DNA of 64,000 nt from Apophysomyces variabilis. Lineage: Eukaryota; Mucoromycota; Mucoromycetes; Mucorales; Mucoraceae. The position numbers were made by a program, and so were the translations under genes. The notes under the pieces were generated by a model that made no database searches, had not been told where the DNA came from, and saw only the letters and a list, made by a program, of their open reading frames with translations. Each line of letters opens with the position of its first letter. Within the stretch, counting starts at the first letter, position 1. The stretch is taken from the NCBI GenBank assembly GCA_002749535.1, contig MZZL01000409.1, positions 2,682,160 through 2,746,159 on the forward strand, read 5' to 3'. Positions 37,123 through 48,236 of the stretch are shown here, one piece after another.

Positions 37123-38504
37123 ATGTCGAATTTCCTCAGTTGGAGAAAATTGCCAAGAACACCAGAGTCGAAGGCTTTAACCATGGATGACAAGGCATTG
37201 ATTGAATGGATATTACAGAGCGACACGTTGGATGTGGATAACACAACTGCATTACCTCCAGGTCCGTCTTTTACAGGAACGTCTAGCAGCTGCATTGGAG
37301 ATGCTCCTCTTCTTAACTTGATTCATGATGACCGCACGACTTTCGATGTTGCCAAGGAAACAGCCACTCAAACAACTTCAGCACCATTTATAAGCTCTCA
37401 ACGACAATCAAGCTTATCGAAACATGCGCCTAAAGGTGTACCACAGGAGAATGCGTCAGTGCTGGATTTCCGCAGAGCCGCTGAGCAGGTGCCTGAAGCT
37501 CAATTGAAAGCCATGACAAGCAAGGAACGTAGACAACTTCGAAACAAGATATCAGCCAGAAATTTCCGAAACAGAAGGAAAGGTAACGTCAGTAGATTAA
37601 CGAGGAGAAATATACTCAAATACATAGTTTAGAATACATAACTTCGCTGGAAGACCAGGTAGATCAGCAAAATGCTGAGATCAGTCGTCTTCGGCTGGAA
37701 ATCAAGTGGGCAAAGGAAAATATCGATGCATTGAAAAAGGAAAATGATAGCCTTAAGCTCGAGTTGATTGTTGTAAAGGAACAAGCTTCAACAGCTAATC
37801 AGTTCACTTCTTCGCCTGCTGATATGCCATCTCTGGCGGTCACCACCTCATCTCTTTCTTCCCAGTCATCACCACCTAACTTGTTTGATCTCTCCATGGA
37901 TGACTGGATTTTCACCGTCCCCGAGGAAACACATTTGTCGCATGCAGTGATCCCGCACTGGGATTTCAGTAGCATTTTGTCAAAAGAGCAGGCTGTCAAC
38001 CCAGCAACACCTAATATACTTTTCCATCGATTTCCACTGCTTGCTCCGGCTCTTATGTCCATCATCCTGAGTCACACGATGACCATGACGACGGAAGAGC
38101 TTTTGGCTGCAGCGCGACTAGCAGGTAGCCAGAAGACATGGACCATAGAAAACAGCAGCGACTTCCACACAAAGCATATGCCGGGATTGTCAGCTAAAGA
38201 GGTAGAAAATGTGTGGAATATACTACAGCCACGACAGAACTTAATCGAAAACGTAAAAGAAGAGGAATTTCATGACAGCATAGAAACACCCGAAGAAAAT
38301 GAGAAGGTGTCAGAACCACAACCAAAAGCAGAAGTTAGCTCATACGCGCTCCCGTATTGCCCTATTGGTTGGATCCAGCAAACGTTCTATCGGTTAGTTT
38401 GCACGGCGATGATGGAGCGTCAGCAAGCGGCTCGGCATTGGTGTGATAAAATACCAATTCCGATCTGTGATCGGTTCCGTAGAAAAGCTCTTTCTGCAGA
38501 ATAG
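37123..38504 (+). CDS. bZIP transcription factor
   Basis: Nuclear DNA-binding regulator. Two exons (37123-37582 and 37633-38504) total 1332 nt, 443 residues. The basic region is KERRQLRNKISARNFRNRRK, with the N-x-x-A-R-x-F-R core, followed across the intron by EYITSLEDQVDQQNAEISRL, a leucine-zipper-type coiled coil. The C-terminal half has the conserved-looking HRFPLLAPALMSIILSHTMT segment and a Glu/Pro-rich part. The NKISARNFRNRRKEYI basic region is typical of a fungal bZIP group distinct from AP-1 and GCN4. Start choice is the first in-frame ATG; ATG at 37183 (MDDKALIEWILQSD) is an alternative. Targets unknown. Confidence 0.9.
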
Positions 38505-41180
38505 GTGATCTTCATCTGTTGTTCTTCTTTCGATTTCACCCCTGTAGATAATTCCCCCCCCCCAATTCCGATTCGTATCATCAGTGCCATTTTTCTATAT
38601 AATATAACTCATTTGGAAATGACCCGATCAGTGCCTCAACGGTTGGATAAAGTAGTACTAAACGGTGAAGATATTTAATGCTTGGAGAAATGCTTGAGAA
38701 CAAATATGTATCACAAAACGCAACGTTTATCCTAAAATTAACGTGTGGCTTCTATATAATTTACTAAATCTGGTGAAAGGAGAACCATTGGGATCCATTA
38801 AAAGTTATTAAATAGTAAAATGAGTGGAGGAACCTTTGAATCATAGCTAAGTATATGTATCATAGACCCATCCTACAACACAATGAGCGCCCAGAAGGCG
38901 TCATATGGCGCCATCGCCTAATTAAACCCACTTTCCGCTATGACCATGCCCCGAGGCGAATATATTTGCCGAGCTTGAGATTGGTGGAGTAGTACAACTC
39001 GTTTCTTTTACTAGTAATCACATAGAAACTTGTTGCACATGCGGATATGTGAAACCATATAATCGATACCATTGTAAAGAGGAAAAAGGAATTGGTAAAA
39101 GATAAGGCAAATCGTGCTTCCGCCCAAAGTAACTCGTTACCGGGAAACTTTTTGCACGACATTCCCATAAAGTTTCCTTATGTCTTTTCTCTTTTTTAAG
39201 CTGCAAACGCGCAGATGACACGTAAATAAGGAGCTTTCCTGGATGCTATGGATTGAAAGACAGCGCCTAAACAAAACCTTAGGTGACATCCGCCCGGCAA
39301 CGCTCTTTGTGCTTGATTAATAAGAATATACAATTCCCCATTTTCATTGGTTCTACTGTGCTTTTTTTTCGGACGAGTCTATGCTGTTGTACCAGCCATT
39401 TGCCCACCTACCACTGAGCAAGAGAATCTAGGCTGACTAATGCGGTCTTATCGTGATCATTTGCAAAGGGAGACCCCGTTTTTCTTAGTCGGGTCATACA
39501 ATCTTGTGGTTACCTGTCAATAACATGGTTCCGATGAATGAACCGCTGGTTTGCAGCTGTTGTACCGAGTACTTTCAAGCTACGCTTGGCATTCAATCAT
39601 TGTATGGTTGATTAGCTACACAATGTGAATAATGCCCATGTATGATAGCGAGTCGACCGCAATTTAATCGAATCAAAAATCAAGGACGCCTTTTTCTTTA
39701 CTGCAAGTTTACATCAGATTTCGCATGATCAAAGCCCAGGCTGCCACTTTTCTCTAACAGCGCATTACCAGTCCCATACAATTACTTGCCCAAGATCAAC
39801 AAATACCATCAAGTGTGTATACTCTTAAAAGGACGAAATAGCGATGATCAGCTCTTTACATTTCTGTGCTACCTGTCGCGCCGGTGTTGTTGAACCAGTC
39901 ATTGCTTCCTCCATTTAGCCAACATTCACTTGAAATTTTTCTTAGTATTCCCTCCAAAATCGTATCATGTTCGTTAGTGTAACGCTATTTCTTTGCGGGC
40001 AAATCCATCCTGTGTGAGCTAGATGCAAAACTAACTACAAAAGGTGTTCGTCAGAAGACTTCAGTGGTTGCTGTTTCTATTTCTCGGGTTAAACACAAAT
40101 GTTAAAAGATTGCGACTCTTTTCCATCTTTATGTCAAACTCCTAAACATGGAATAATAACATTCCCTTAGTTGTATCTTGGACCTACTTTTCACAAGTCG
40201 TTGATCAGCTTGAGGTGAATGTGCAATCCTTGTTTTCGACCTTAGAGTAACAAGCACCGTGTGTTATTGGTCATTCACGGCTCATTCATTTGGCAAGTGT
40301 CTGCGTTCGCTTATTAGGAATGAAGTTTTTCAGATATAAAGGTTGCCGTATAATCTAGATGGAGACAATTGATGACTGCCGTTAGTAGCTATCGTTGGTC
40401 AATAGCAAGTATGTTACTTACTCATTCAAATTACCTTTTACGGAGGAGCCACACAGAGGGATGTTAGCTCCCTTTGGCATTGATATTGTAAGTTGGCAGC
40501 ACAAACATGGTTATCCACCGTTGCAAGGCACTGTCTCATTGCTCATTGCCATGGAGCCAAGAGTACCTCCTGTCTATATCAGAAGGGTACTTAAAGTTTT
40601 CTAGCAAGGCCTCATATGGATTTTCTCTCAGAGCTTCTTTTACTGCTTGGAAAGAACTCCATCCGCAGTATTTTTTGTTCTTGTCTTTTCTCTATCAATA
40701 GCATGATTGAGAATAACCGATGACAACATGCTGGATCTTACTTTTTGCTTTCTTTGGTTTGATCGAGTCCTTTCCTCACTCTGTCTTATCGGTACGTGTA
40801 TTAGCCGTTAAAGAAAAAAAATTAAAATGGGGTCTCAGGCGTTAATACCAGGTTGACTGGATTTAGCTGCGTCGATGTTGTAACAATAAGTCAATGTATA
40901 CAGGTAGCCAGGCTATTTATATTTCTTCGTTTCGGTTAGTTTTCTGTGCTTAATCATGGCGTTCTGCAAAATGAGCTACTGTCATTATCGATATTTGTGA
41001 CTCTAGTGTATTAAAATTACTTTATATTTGGCTTAATGAACAACTTAAATAACTTTGGGCATAATTCTATAGTATAGAGTAGAGAGGCAAAGATGAGATA
41101 ATGCGTTTCCGGAACATATACAAAGGGAGGGTATTTTGAACAATACAAAGGAAGCAAAGAGAAGATGGACGACGTACATC
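38505..41180. other. Long gene-free spacer
   Basis: About 2.7 kb downstream of the bZIP gene. Includes a 10-C run near 38555-38565 and AT-rich DNA. Frames up to 76 codons have no motifs. I see no RNA gene or repeat family. Confidence 0.4.
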
Positions 41181-42336
41181 TTATCTTCTAACCATTTTCC
41201 GCGCAAAGAGTTCAAACCGATTATACTTCTTTGCATCTACGCTTTTACTTCGAGTTCGTGGCAGTGGCTTCTGTAGTCTGTATTGGTTAAATCGATCGTG
41301 CCTGTAATCAAGCCAAGATGCACAGAATGCATGGACCATGGTTCTTATGGCCTCGCGAGAACTTCGATCTGACACCAGTGAATAGCCGTTGGCTCGCTCG
41401 TCTTGCTGCTGTAGATGAGAGGTCAATAAATTAACGACCGCCGAACGTGCTCGTTCGATGGCATATTGTGTCGAAAGATCCTCTGAAAGTTAGAATTAGG
41501 ACAATGAGCTGTTGTCAAGCAAAAGTGAATGAATTACGAACCACAGCTTGTCACCATAAAATCCCATAAAGGACTACTCAGAAATCGATAGTAGCTGATA
41601 CTGAGCAACCCAAGCACATGTCGTTTTGCAGCTACGAAGACTGTATCTGATACAACAGATGATTGTAATGATTTAAATATTGCACGGTGGGTTCTATCAT
41701 CCAGGTTGACTTCAAGAGGACAGTTCCTTGTCAAGAAGGCTGCATAGATTCTTTGGGCAGCATCCAGTTGGTCTTCGGAGCTGGAAAAAGGACGAGTTTC
41801 GTATTGTCGGACTTCCAGGTAAAAGAACTGTGTGGATGGGAACAGATTAAGAAGGTGTGTTTTTGCTTGCTTAGGTTTATCTTTTTAAAATGCATTATGA
41901 ATAACAAATTTACGATAGAATGACATATTTGTTTTGTAAACAAGTCATCATCATCAAGCAGTTTTAAATACGAAAAACGAAAAAGAAAATTGGAGATATA
42001 CTTTACCAGGTTTTCGCTACAGTGTTCTTCCAAGAGATGATAAAGGTAAAAGCCGAGGGGTAATTTTGATTGTAATATGGCTCGTAATCCCTCTTTTCTG
42101 ATTTCTTTGATATCGATAGATGAAGTAGAAGCGTAGCTGTCGTCAGTATATATGGGTGAAATAATCGTGGTGGGATCGATGTCATGGTTAACCGGGGCAT
42201 TGGCGTTTGTGCGTTTGACGGATAGATCTGCTACGTTGATAGATGCTCGACTTGATTTTCTGTTTAACTTAGGTTTTCTTGTCATAGTTGTCTCTGGATC
42301 ATATGATGGACGTCGAAGCATAGAGGTCGTCGACAT
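41181..42336 (-). CDS. RGS-domain protein (regulator of G-protein signalling)
   Basis: Predicted GTPase-activating protein for a heterotrimeric G-alpha subunit. Three exons (42336-42007, 41827-41542, 41482-41181) sum to 918 nt, 305 residues. The N-terminus is Arg/Lys/Ser-rich and disordered. The RGS box runs from IKEIRKEGLRAILQSKLPLG through FYLYHLLEEHCSENL|FFYLEVRQYE (the ENL/FF junction crosses the first intron) to LDDRTHRAIFKSLQ, VFVAAKRHVLGLL and FLSSPLWDF. A helical C-terminus follows. The first intron (about 180 nt) is long for this genome, and the second uses a GTTCGT donor. No DEP, PX or GGL domain is seen. Confidence 0.85.
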
Positions 42337-44523
42337 CACAATAAGTGTGCGTGCTCTAAAAAGAGATAGTTCTCAATTTATATTAAAAAAGAAAAAGAGA
42401 TTGGGCGTAACGAAAAGAGCAGATGGTAGGGCAACCCGCTGACTTTATTTTGTTCACGTCGTACACCATTTGTGGGATGAACTAGACCCCGACTTCTCTT
42501 TCTGCCCACATGCACGCGCAGTAGAGAAATGGTCCTCTTTTCTTTTTTTACTTTCTTTGTTTAGTTGCTCATCGTAATAAACTCATTTCTAAACGTAAAT
42601 CTGTTTCTGCCAACTCTAAAAGAAATGATGCTTATTAAAAATACCAGCCCTTCTCCGTCTCTCTGGATAATAGTTTTTCATCTTCAGGTACCTCCTTACA
42701 GCTTTAAACAGGATATCCAGCCACCACTGTACGACAATAGTATGAAGAAAAATCGAAGCTATACGGTCGGCGATTTATTCATCTGGGGAAATCCTAAACC
42801 ATCATCGGCCTGCATCACATGTAACGTATCAACTTTTTCTATAGAAGTTTGAGTTCCATAGCACCGGAGCGTCATTCGTCCGAAAGAGACGGAGTGATAG
42901 AAGACTTTAACACTATAAAACTTTAAACGGGCGCATGCTCCATATTGTTTAGTGACACTTATCATCACGATGAACAGGAATGACGAGATTGTATAAAAAC
43001 AGAATGAATGACCCTTAGCAGCACGTTTTGGTGGTCAAACTTCGCACGGATCGTCCTTCTTTCTGACTGATTGTATCAGGTCCCATGATAGGTGCCTCTT
43101 GATCAGATGGGCAGTAAGAAGTGAAATAGAAACCAAGAATCTTGGCCAACAAGAGTGAATAAAACAATGATGGCTTAGTGTATTGTTCTTTCTAGCTTCA
43201 TATCAAAAAGATTCATTATATTTTCTTTTTAATTTCCTGGGTTCCCTGTTTTGGAATGGTTACTTTTTGGATCCCCGTCGTTTAGTAAAGATTTACAGTT
43301 GGCCATGCTGAGAAAGCATGAAAAAGGATTGGTGTCTACCTTGGATTTTGGCTTTAGGAACATACTTTATGCTCCGCCGCAGGAATCTTGTCATCTGCTC
43401 CGTTTATGGCGCAACAAATCACAGATTTGCTTGTCTTTTTCTCCTAGGGTGCATGTGCTCCTGACTTGTTCACACGCCATCGTCATTCCAAGGTAAAGAA
43501 TGCCTTTGTCTATCTGACGTATTTCGCAACCAGATCACCCCCCTCATGGCGTATCAAGTACGTAGACAGGAGTAGGAAAACGGGGGAAAAGGGCTCAAGT
43601 ATATTTATAAAGACGACCAGCTGTTTTCTCCTATTTTCCCCCGTCTATAAGACATCCTGTATAATCTATTGCTTCGCTGGGATATAAACCGCTGCTATTC
43701 GTACACAGTTTCTAGAAAATGAAGTTGCAATTGTGAGGACATCAATGTCACACTCGTTCAAGAGTAAATCTCGCTTGTTCTAAAAATAGAGATCGCACAA
43801 GCCTTGGTGTATATAAGTGCACGCCAGTGCTTTCTATCACCGGATTTCCCTTTGTTATCACAAATGCTCCAAAAACTGTACTATAATGAGCAATAAATTT
43901 TTCTATGAAAATGGAAAAGGCACTGTTCTGCACGAGTATGGCTGGCCCAAGTCAATGAATTGTCGTGTTGATGAGGAGCAGTATCCTCTTGAAACGTTGA
44001 GCAACACCTCCCCAAGTAGATGGCAAGATAATGGCTATGCAAATAGAACAGGACGTATAACTTCATATAGGTGTTGTAATAGAGGAAGCATCGATTAAGC
44101 GTATTTATATGCTATACACAGATCAAGACACATTGAAATTATTCAAGTTGTTCAAGAAATGTCTTTGCGTTTCTACCGCTAAAAGCCTGTTGCAAAGCAA
44201 TCTTTGAAACCTACTGATTGTGTATGACTGCATTGCCCATTGCGGTACATATTGTAAAGTGCATCCTAGCTGCACTCAGACCCCTTCAGTATGTTGTAGG
44301 CTCTGATCAAGTCCTTCTACACGCAAAAAGCCAAAAGCTTTGCTCGACGATGAGCTCATGCCGTCACCTGGCCTAGATTTGAATACTTCAAGCTAGACTC
44401 CCATGCAGGAAAACGAAATGGCCAAATATGAAGTTAGGAACCGTCTGCTTCATGAAAGTCCAGAATACAGACAAGGTGCAAAAATGAATACAAGTTCTAC
44501 AGAGCGGTTTTAAGCTGTACCAA
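42337..44523. other. Spacer with weak gene candidates
   Basis: Two frames are worth noting but not called. One (about 42640-42852) ends in a run with no homology I know. The other starts MSNKFFYENGKGTVLHEYGW at 43886, with a TATATAAG 77-84 bp upstream (about 43810), and spans 70 codons. Neither has a recognisable domain. Confidence 0.3.
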
Positions 44524-44972
44524 TGACAACGAAAACGAAAAGAAGGAACCAATCGTCATCGCATACGGAAATGCAGCCTTTTTAAGCAGTAAGAAGGGCA
44601 AAATGGCAGCTCTTGCTAAAGCGATCGACAAACTCGTCAAGCTGTATATCCTCAAAAAGCCGAGTCCTTGACGGTTCATATATATAATGCTTTCCTAATG
44701 GTCGTTTTTACGATCATACGTAGTTATTCATGATCGATGAATATTTCACTTTCCAAACTTGCTTGAAATATTGCGAAAGGAAATACGGCAAATGCGAAGG
44801 AGACACCTATAAGCAATTCATAAGAATTCACGTTAGCCAGCGCGAACAAATCCTACCGAGATTATATGGTAGGGGCAAATATGCTGGAGATCTTTCTTTG
44901 CATGATGGAGTGGAGATACCCGGCCCTAAGCATTTGGGCGCCCTAATCTATCTACAGAATGTCAATGATTGA
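44524..44972 (+). pseudogene. Degenerate transposase-like C-terminal fragment
   Basis: KKEPIVIAYGNAAFLSSKKG and a later MIDEYFTFQTCLKYC resemble the AYGxAxFxSxxKG and DEYxTSxxCxxC pair found in transposase-related proteins that are repeated in Mucoromycota. The two parts are split by a TGA (44669-44671) and a frame change, and the expected last CxxC plus NRD motif is not visible. Assigned by pattern memory only. Confidence 0.35.
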
Positions 44973-45198
44973 AAAGACATTGTCATCTATTCGCAAGCCA
45001 TCTATGTGGGACTATAGATGCTCCGTGTTGAACTGGCCAAAGCACATTGAATGGAATATACAAAGTCTTACTCTGAAACTTCTTAGTCGTGGCGTTACTG
45101 CTAGAGTTTCATCTTTATTTGTATAGTTTTATGCCTTTTTAGTGAACACAGAGAAAGAAAAGTACAAAGTAATCAGCGAAAGAAAAGACTGGCATTGT

Positions 45199-45477
45199 TC
45201 ACTGTTTCACGCCAGGGAAGCCGTGTGCTTGTGCTTCCTGTTTTCGACGCAACTGTTCTTGATCCTCTTGCTCAAGCTCTTTATCAATTCTTACTCCTCG
45301 AGATTGGTTTCGAGATTCATGAATAGGCTCTCTGTGCTTCAGATATTCTTCATAACTGTCGTACATCTGGTTATGGCCTTCATTCGGATTCTCGTACTTT
45401 CTTCCTGCTGCAAAAGCAGCTTCGACATGTGCAATCCTTGGATGTTTGCTATTATCGTGATGTCGTGCCGCACACAT
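45199..45477 (-). CDS. Small charged protein, unknown
   Basis: A 92-codon frame from ATG 45477: MCAARHHDNSKHPRIAHVEA, then AAFAAGRKYENPNEGHNQMY, EEYLKHREPIHESRNQSRGV and a Glu/Gln/Lys-rich helix to HGFPGVKQ. Composition and charge pattern look coding, and it follows POLD4 by 96 bp on the same strand. I recognise no family. The frame is open a further 13 codons upstream, so an extra 5' exon is possible. Confidence 0.5.
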   Translation of the reverse strand: MCAARHHDNSKHPRIAHVEAAFAAGRKYENPNEGHNQMYDSYEEYLKHREPIHESRNQSRGVRIDKELEQEDQEQLRRKQEAQAHGFPGVKQ

Positions 45478-45573
45478 GATGCTTTGGTAAAGACGTATCC
45501 AACAACAACAATCCAAGAGCCCCGGTCATATTTATTAATTGGCGAATGTTCTCATGATTGCATCATTTGAATC

Positions 45574-45682
45574 CTAAACTTGCCCATAGAAGAGGCATTC
45601 TTTTTGTGCCCTATCAGCTTTCTCTAATATGGTTTTCACTCGCTGCGGAGGATTCAATCCCAATTTCAGTGCTCTGTCTATC

Positions 45683-45714
<32 letters not shown>

Positions 45715-46089
45715 NAATCCAAATCGAAAGATCGTAATATCTTCTCATTCTCTGTAAGATGCTCTTGGTGGACTAGAGAAACAATCATTTACTCTTCCTG
45801 CTCTCTTTGCCACTTTGGCTCTTTTCTTTTGGTTTATCTTACTTTTGATGTCTTTCGCTTTGACTTGCGGTAAATTTTCAGGTGAAGAGGAGTTTTCTTC
45901 CGTAGAAGGCTCATTATGCAGCTTCATTACCCGTTTGCCTTTCCCTTTCTCATGCTCTTCATTGGAATCAGCAATGGGCTTCTCGTCATGTATCCGACTT
46001 GATCTTTTCTTTATAGTCCGCAATGGGGTGTCAGTCAACTTTGTTTGACTTGTGCGCTTTGCAACCCGTGGCTGTCTTTGTGGAGGCAT
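45574..46089 (-). CDS. POLD4: DNA polymerase delta small subunit POLD4/Cdm1, interrupted by an assembly gap
   Basis: Accessory subunit of the replicative polymerase delta (human p12, fission yeast Cdm1). Exon 1 (46089-45843) encodes a basic, disordered N-terminus with a PIP-box-like SQTKLTDTPLRTIKKR. A GTAAGA...CTCTAG intron leads at 45772 to HLTENEKILRSFDLD, the POLD4 core start. Next comes an A-run/N on the plus strand (45684-45715), then W-DRALKLGLNPPQRVKTILE and LFYGQV, with stop at 45574. Human POLD4 has the same flanks around its YGPCTGITRLQRW core, so that core is exactly what the homopolymer replaces. About 42 nt are expected there and 34 are present. The gene is therefore probably intact in the organism. 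S. cerevisiae lacks this subunit. Confidence 0.82.
45684..45715. other. A31 homopolymer ending in an N: assembly fault inside POLD4
   Basis: 31 consecutive A (45684-45714) followed by N (45715) stand in the most conserved part of the POLD4 frame. Coding sequence resumes correctly on both sides, so this looks like gap filling, not biology. Confidence 0.85.
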
Positions 46090-46100
46090 AGTACAAAAAG

Positions 46101-46176
<76 letters not shown>
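46101..46176. repeat. Compound (TA)n(TG)n microsatellite next to the POLD4 start
   Basis: (TA)13 then about (TG)19 with a TATG tail. It begins 11 bp upstream of the POLD4 ATG (46089), so it would form the leader or core promoter of that gene. Confidence 0.95.
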
Positions 46177-46464
46177 GGAACAAAAAAGAAACGATCTGTC
46201 TCTCTGAGTAAGTTAGCCCCATTGAAAATTCTCGGGCGACTGCTTGCCGCATGCCTTTAGCAGGTACTTGAAACAAGTGAGCTTAACGTTATGTATGTGG
46301 CAAGAGTTCTCCCTTTTACCCCAAAGGCGCTAAACAACCTGTAATTTCTGCCGAAACTCTCTTTGGGAGTGGTAATTTTCTCGGAAGTTGGACCATGTTG
46401 CATGGATGATAAGAAGCGTTTATTCATTGCAGCTAAATTAAAGACAACCCATAATAGTATGGAT

Positions 46465-47517
46465 TCATTCCGTCTTGCTTTTCCACATCCATCCTGTAAA
46501 GTAGCCTGTCCAGCCTTGTTCCTCCGATCGAGGTGACGGAGTTTTCTTGCGACCTGACACAAAGGATGCCAACGAGTCGTAGCTATCACTTCTTTCCAAC
46601 TTCCCATTGTCGTCACCTGATGAGTTACCAGTGCCACCAGCTACTTCCTCAATGGGTGGCTGCTGTTTGGTGAGTGATATTCCCTTGTTGACCAACGTCA
46701 TAAACATGCCATATGGATGACCATCCCCGCTATCACCACCTCCGCCACTACTACGACTACTACTACTGGCACTATCGGAAGCTTGCTCGCTAGATAGCTG
46801 TGACGCAGTTGACGTTGCTCTATTATCCTCAGACTACTGGCCATGGTCAAAAAGTCAAATAACTCTTCCTCCCTCTTCCTCCCCCTTTTGTCATAACCCT
46901 AACCTTATTAAAGAACACATCGAGGATAATCTTTCTCAATGTTCGGAATCCATTCTTCCCAAAGACAATCACGGAATCTCTGACAGCGTGCTGAATTTCA
47001 ATCAATGTCTTATCAATCTCATCTTGATGACTGGTCAGCCATGGATCCAAATAACTGTAGAGAACGATGGTTCCCTTTTTTTCACATTAGGGATATTAGT
47101 GTCGTTTTGTCAATGATTCGTCATTACTGTCGGTAATCATTGACTTACCTTTTTTTGCGGTAGTATCATCCATAACAGTAAAGCAAACTTGAATTCAATA
47201 TAGAAGGGCAACCTGTAGCATTTCTTTTAGAATCAAGCGATGATTAAGAAGACGGACCAAAACAAAACGATATCAGCCAGGCATTCAGCGGTCAGAAACG
47301 CTGTAACGACGACCCAGTATGTCAAAAGTGATCCGAATTGCGGTTGATCATTAACCTTAATGGCTTTATAACAGACATACGCCGGGTAAAGTTGTAAAAA
47401 GAGTAATTTAGCGAGGAAGTAGATCCCTTTGAGGAACATGAGGAATGACGAAAATGAAAAGCAAAGAAAAGAACCGCAGCTCAATCTTCGACCGTGAGGA
47501 CAGCGGCATGAGTGCAT
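46465..47517 (-). CDS. REEP/HVA22/DP1-family ER-shaping membrane protein
   Basis: Four exons (47517-47258, 47212-47149, 47074-46904, 46833-46465) sum to 864 nt. The TB2/DP1/HVA22 domain is YPAYVCYKAIKVNDQ, LLTYWVVVTAFLTAECLADI, FWLPFYIEFKFALLLWMILP and GTIVLYSYLDPWLTSHQDEI, with the hairpin-forming hydrophobic pairs. The C-terminal exon is Ser/Gly-rich and ends GWTGYFTGWMWKSKTE. Longer tails and the YLDPWL element resemble REEP1-4 rather than the short Yop1. Two introns use GTC/GTT donors. The start is uncertain: ATG 47517 gives 287 residues with a Cys-rich leader; ATG 47439 (MFLKGIYFLAKLLF) gives 261 and looks more like the family. Confidence 0.85.
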
Positions 47518-47813
47518 TCGGAGTTTAACTATTTAGGAATCCGCAGTCGGCTGCTCAGGTGGTAGATGAGCAAAAAGAGACAGAATGAGAGATAAGAAGC
47601 GAGAAGGTTTTTTTTTATTTACAAAGGTAGAAAGGCAGCATAAATGGGAATCGTAGGATATAGGATAGCCTAATCTCAAAGAGAAGCGCGCGCATTTTAC
47701 ATGTAGGTAGAAAGGTTTGAGTGTGCTATCGTGAGGTTTGCGATGTGGAGTTGAGGAGAGATTGGGAGAAGGAGATAGTAGTTATATAGAGAGTTGGTGT
47801 AGATCATAAGGTG

Positions 47814-48236
47814 TCAGCGACGGAGGATATCAGCTACAACATCTTCTTCAAATTCCAAGCGTTCCGTTGCGGTTGTAGCTTTCACATCTCGTGAAGCAGC
47901 GTTTTGCATCAAGGTTGCAAATGTTTCTTCAACTTTTCTCTTGTCATCGGCAGCCTCATGCGCAGCTTCAGTCAATTGACGGATCTTTTGTGCATTGGAC
48001 TCCAATAAGAAGGCTAATTGGCGAACTTGAATGGCAGTACTACCGTTGCTGAAGTCATGTCCTTCAATAGATGACAGATCCGATTCGATACTGTTAATCA
48101 CACCTTGAAGATCATCCAGATGAGGTTGTAAATTATGGGTCTCTCGTAGAGGAGGAGTAGAAAGTGAGGCCACTCTATACAATCCTCTAACATGAACCCG
48201 TCGTACAGGCTGAAGTAAGGCAAATTTGGAGAGCAT
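47814..48236 (-). CDS. Small probable mitochondrial protein, unknown function
   Basis: Intronless 140-residue protein. The N-terminus MLSKFALLQPVRRVHVRGLY is Arg-rich and amphipathic with no acidic residues, as in a matrix-targeting presequence. The rest is a helical, acidic coiled-coil-like body (DLQGVINSIESDLSSIE, AFLLESNAQKIRQLTEAAHE). Mitochondrial location is inferred from the presequence only; I recognise no family. It lies upstream of the REEP-like gene on the same strand. Confidence 0.65.
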   Translation of the reverse strand: MLSKFALLQPVRRVHVRGLYRVASLSTPPLRETHNLQPHLDDLQGVINSIESDLSSIEGHDFSNGSTAIQVRQLAFLLESNAQKIRQLTEAAHEAADDKRKVEETFATLMQNAASRDVKATTATERLEFEEDVVADILRR

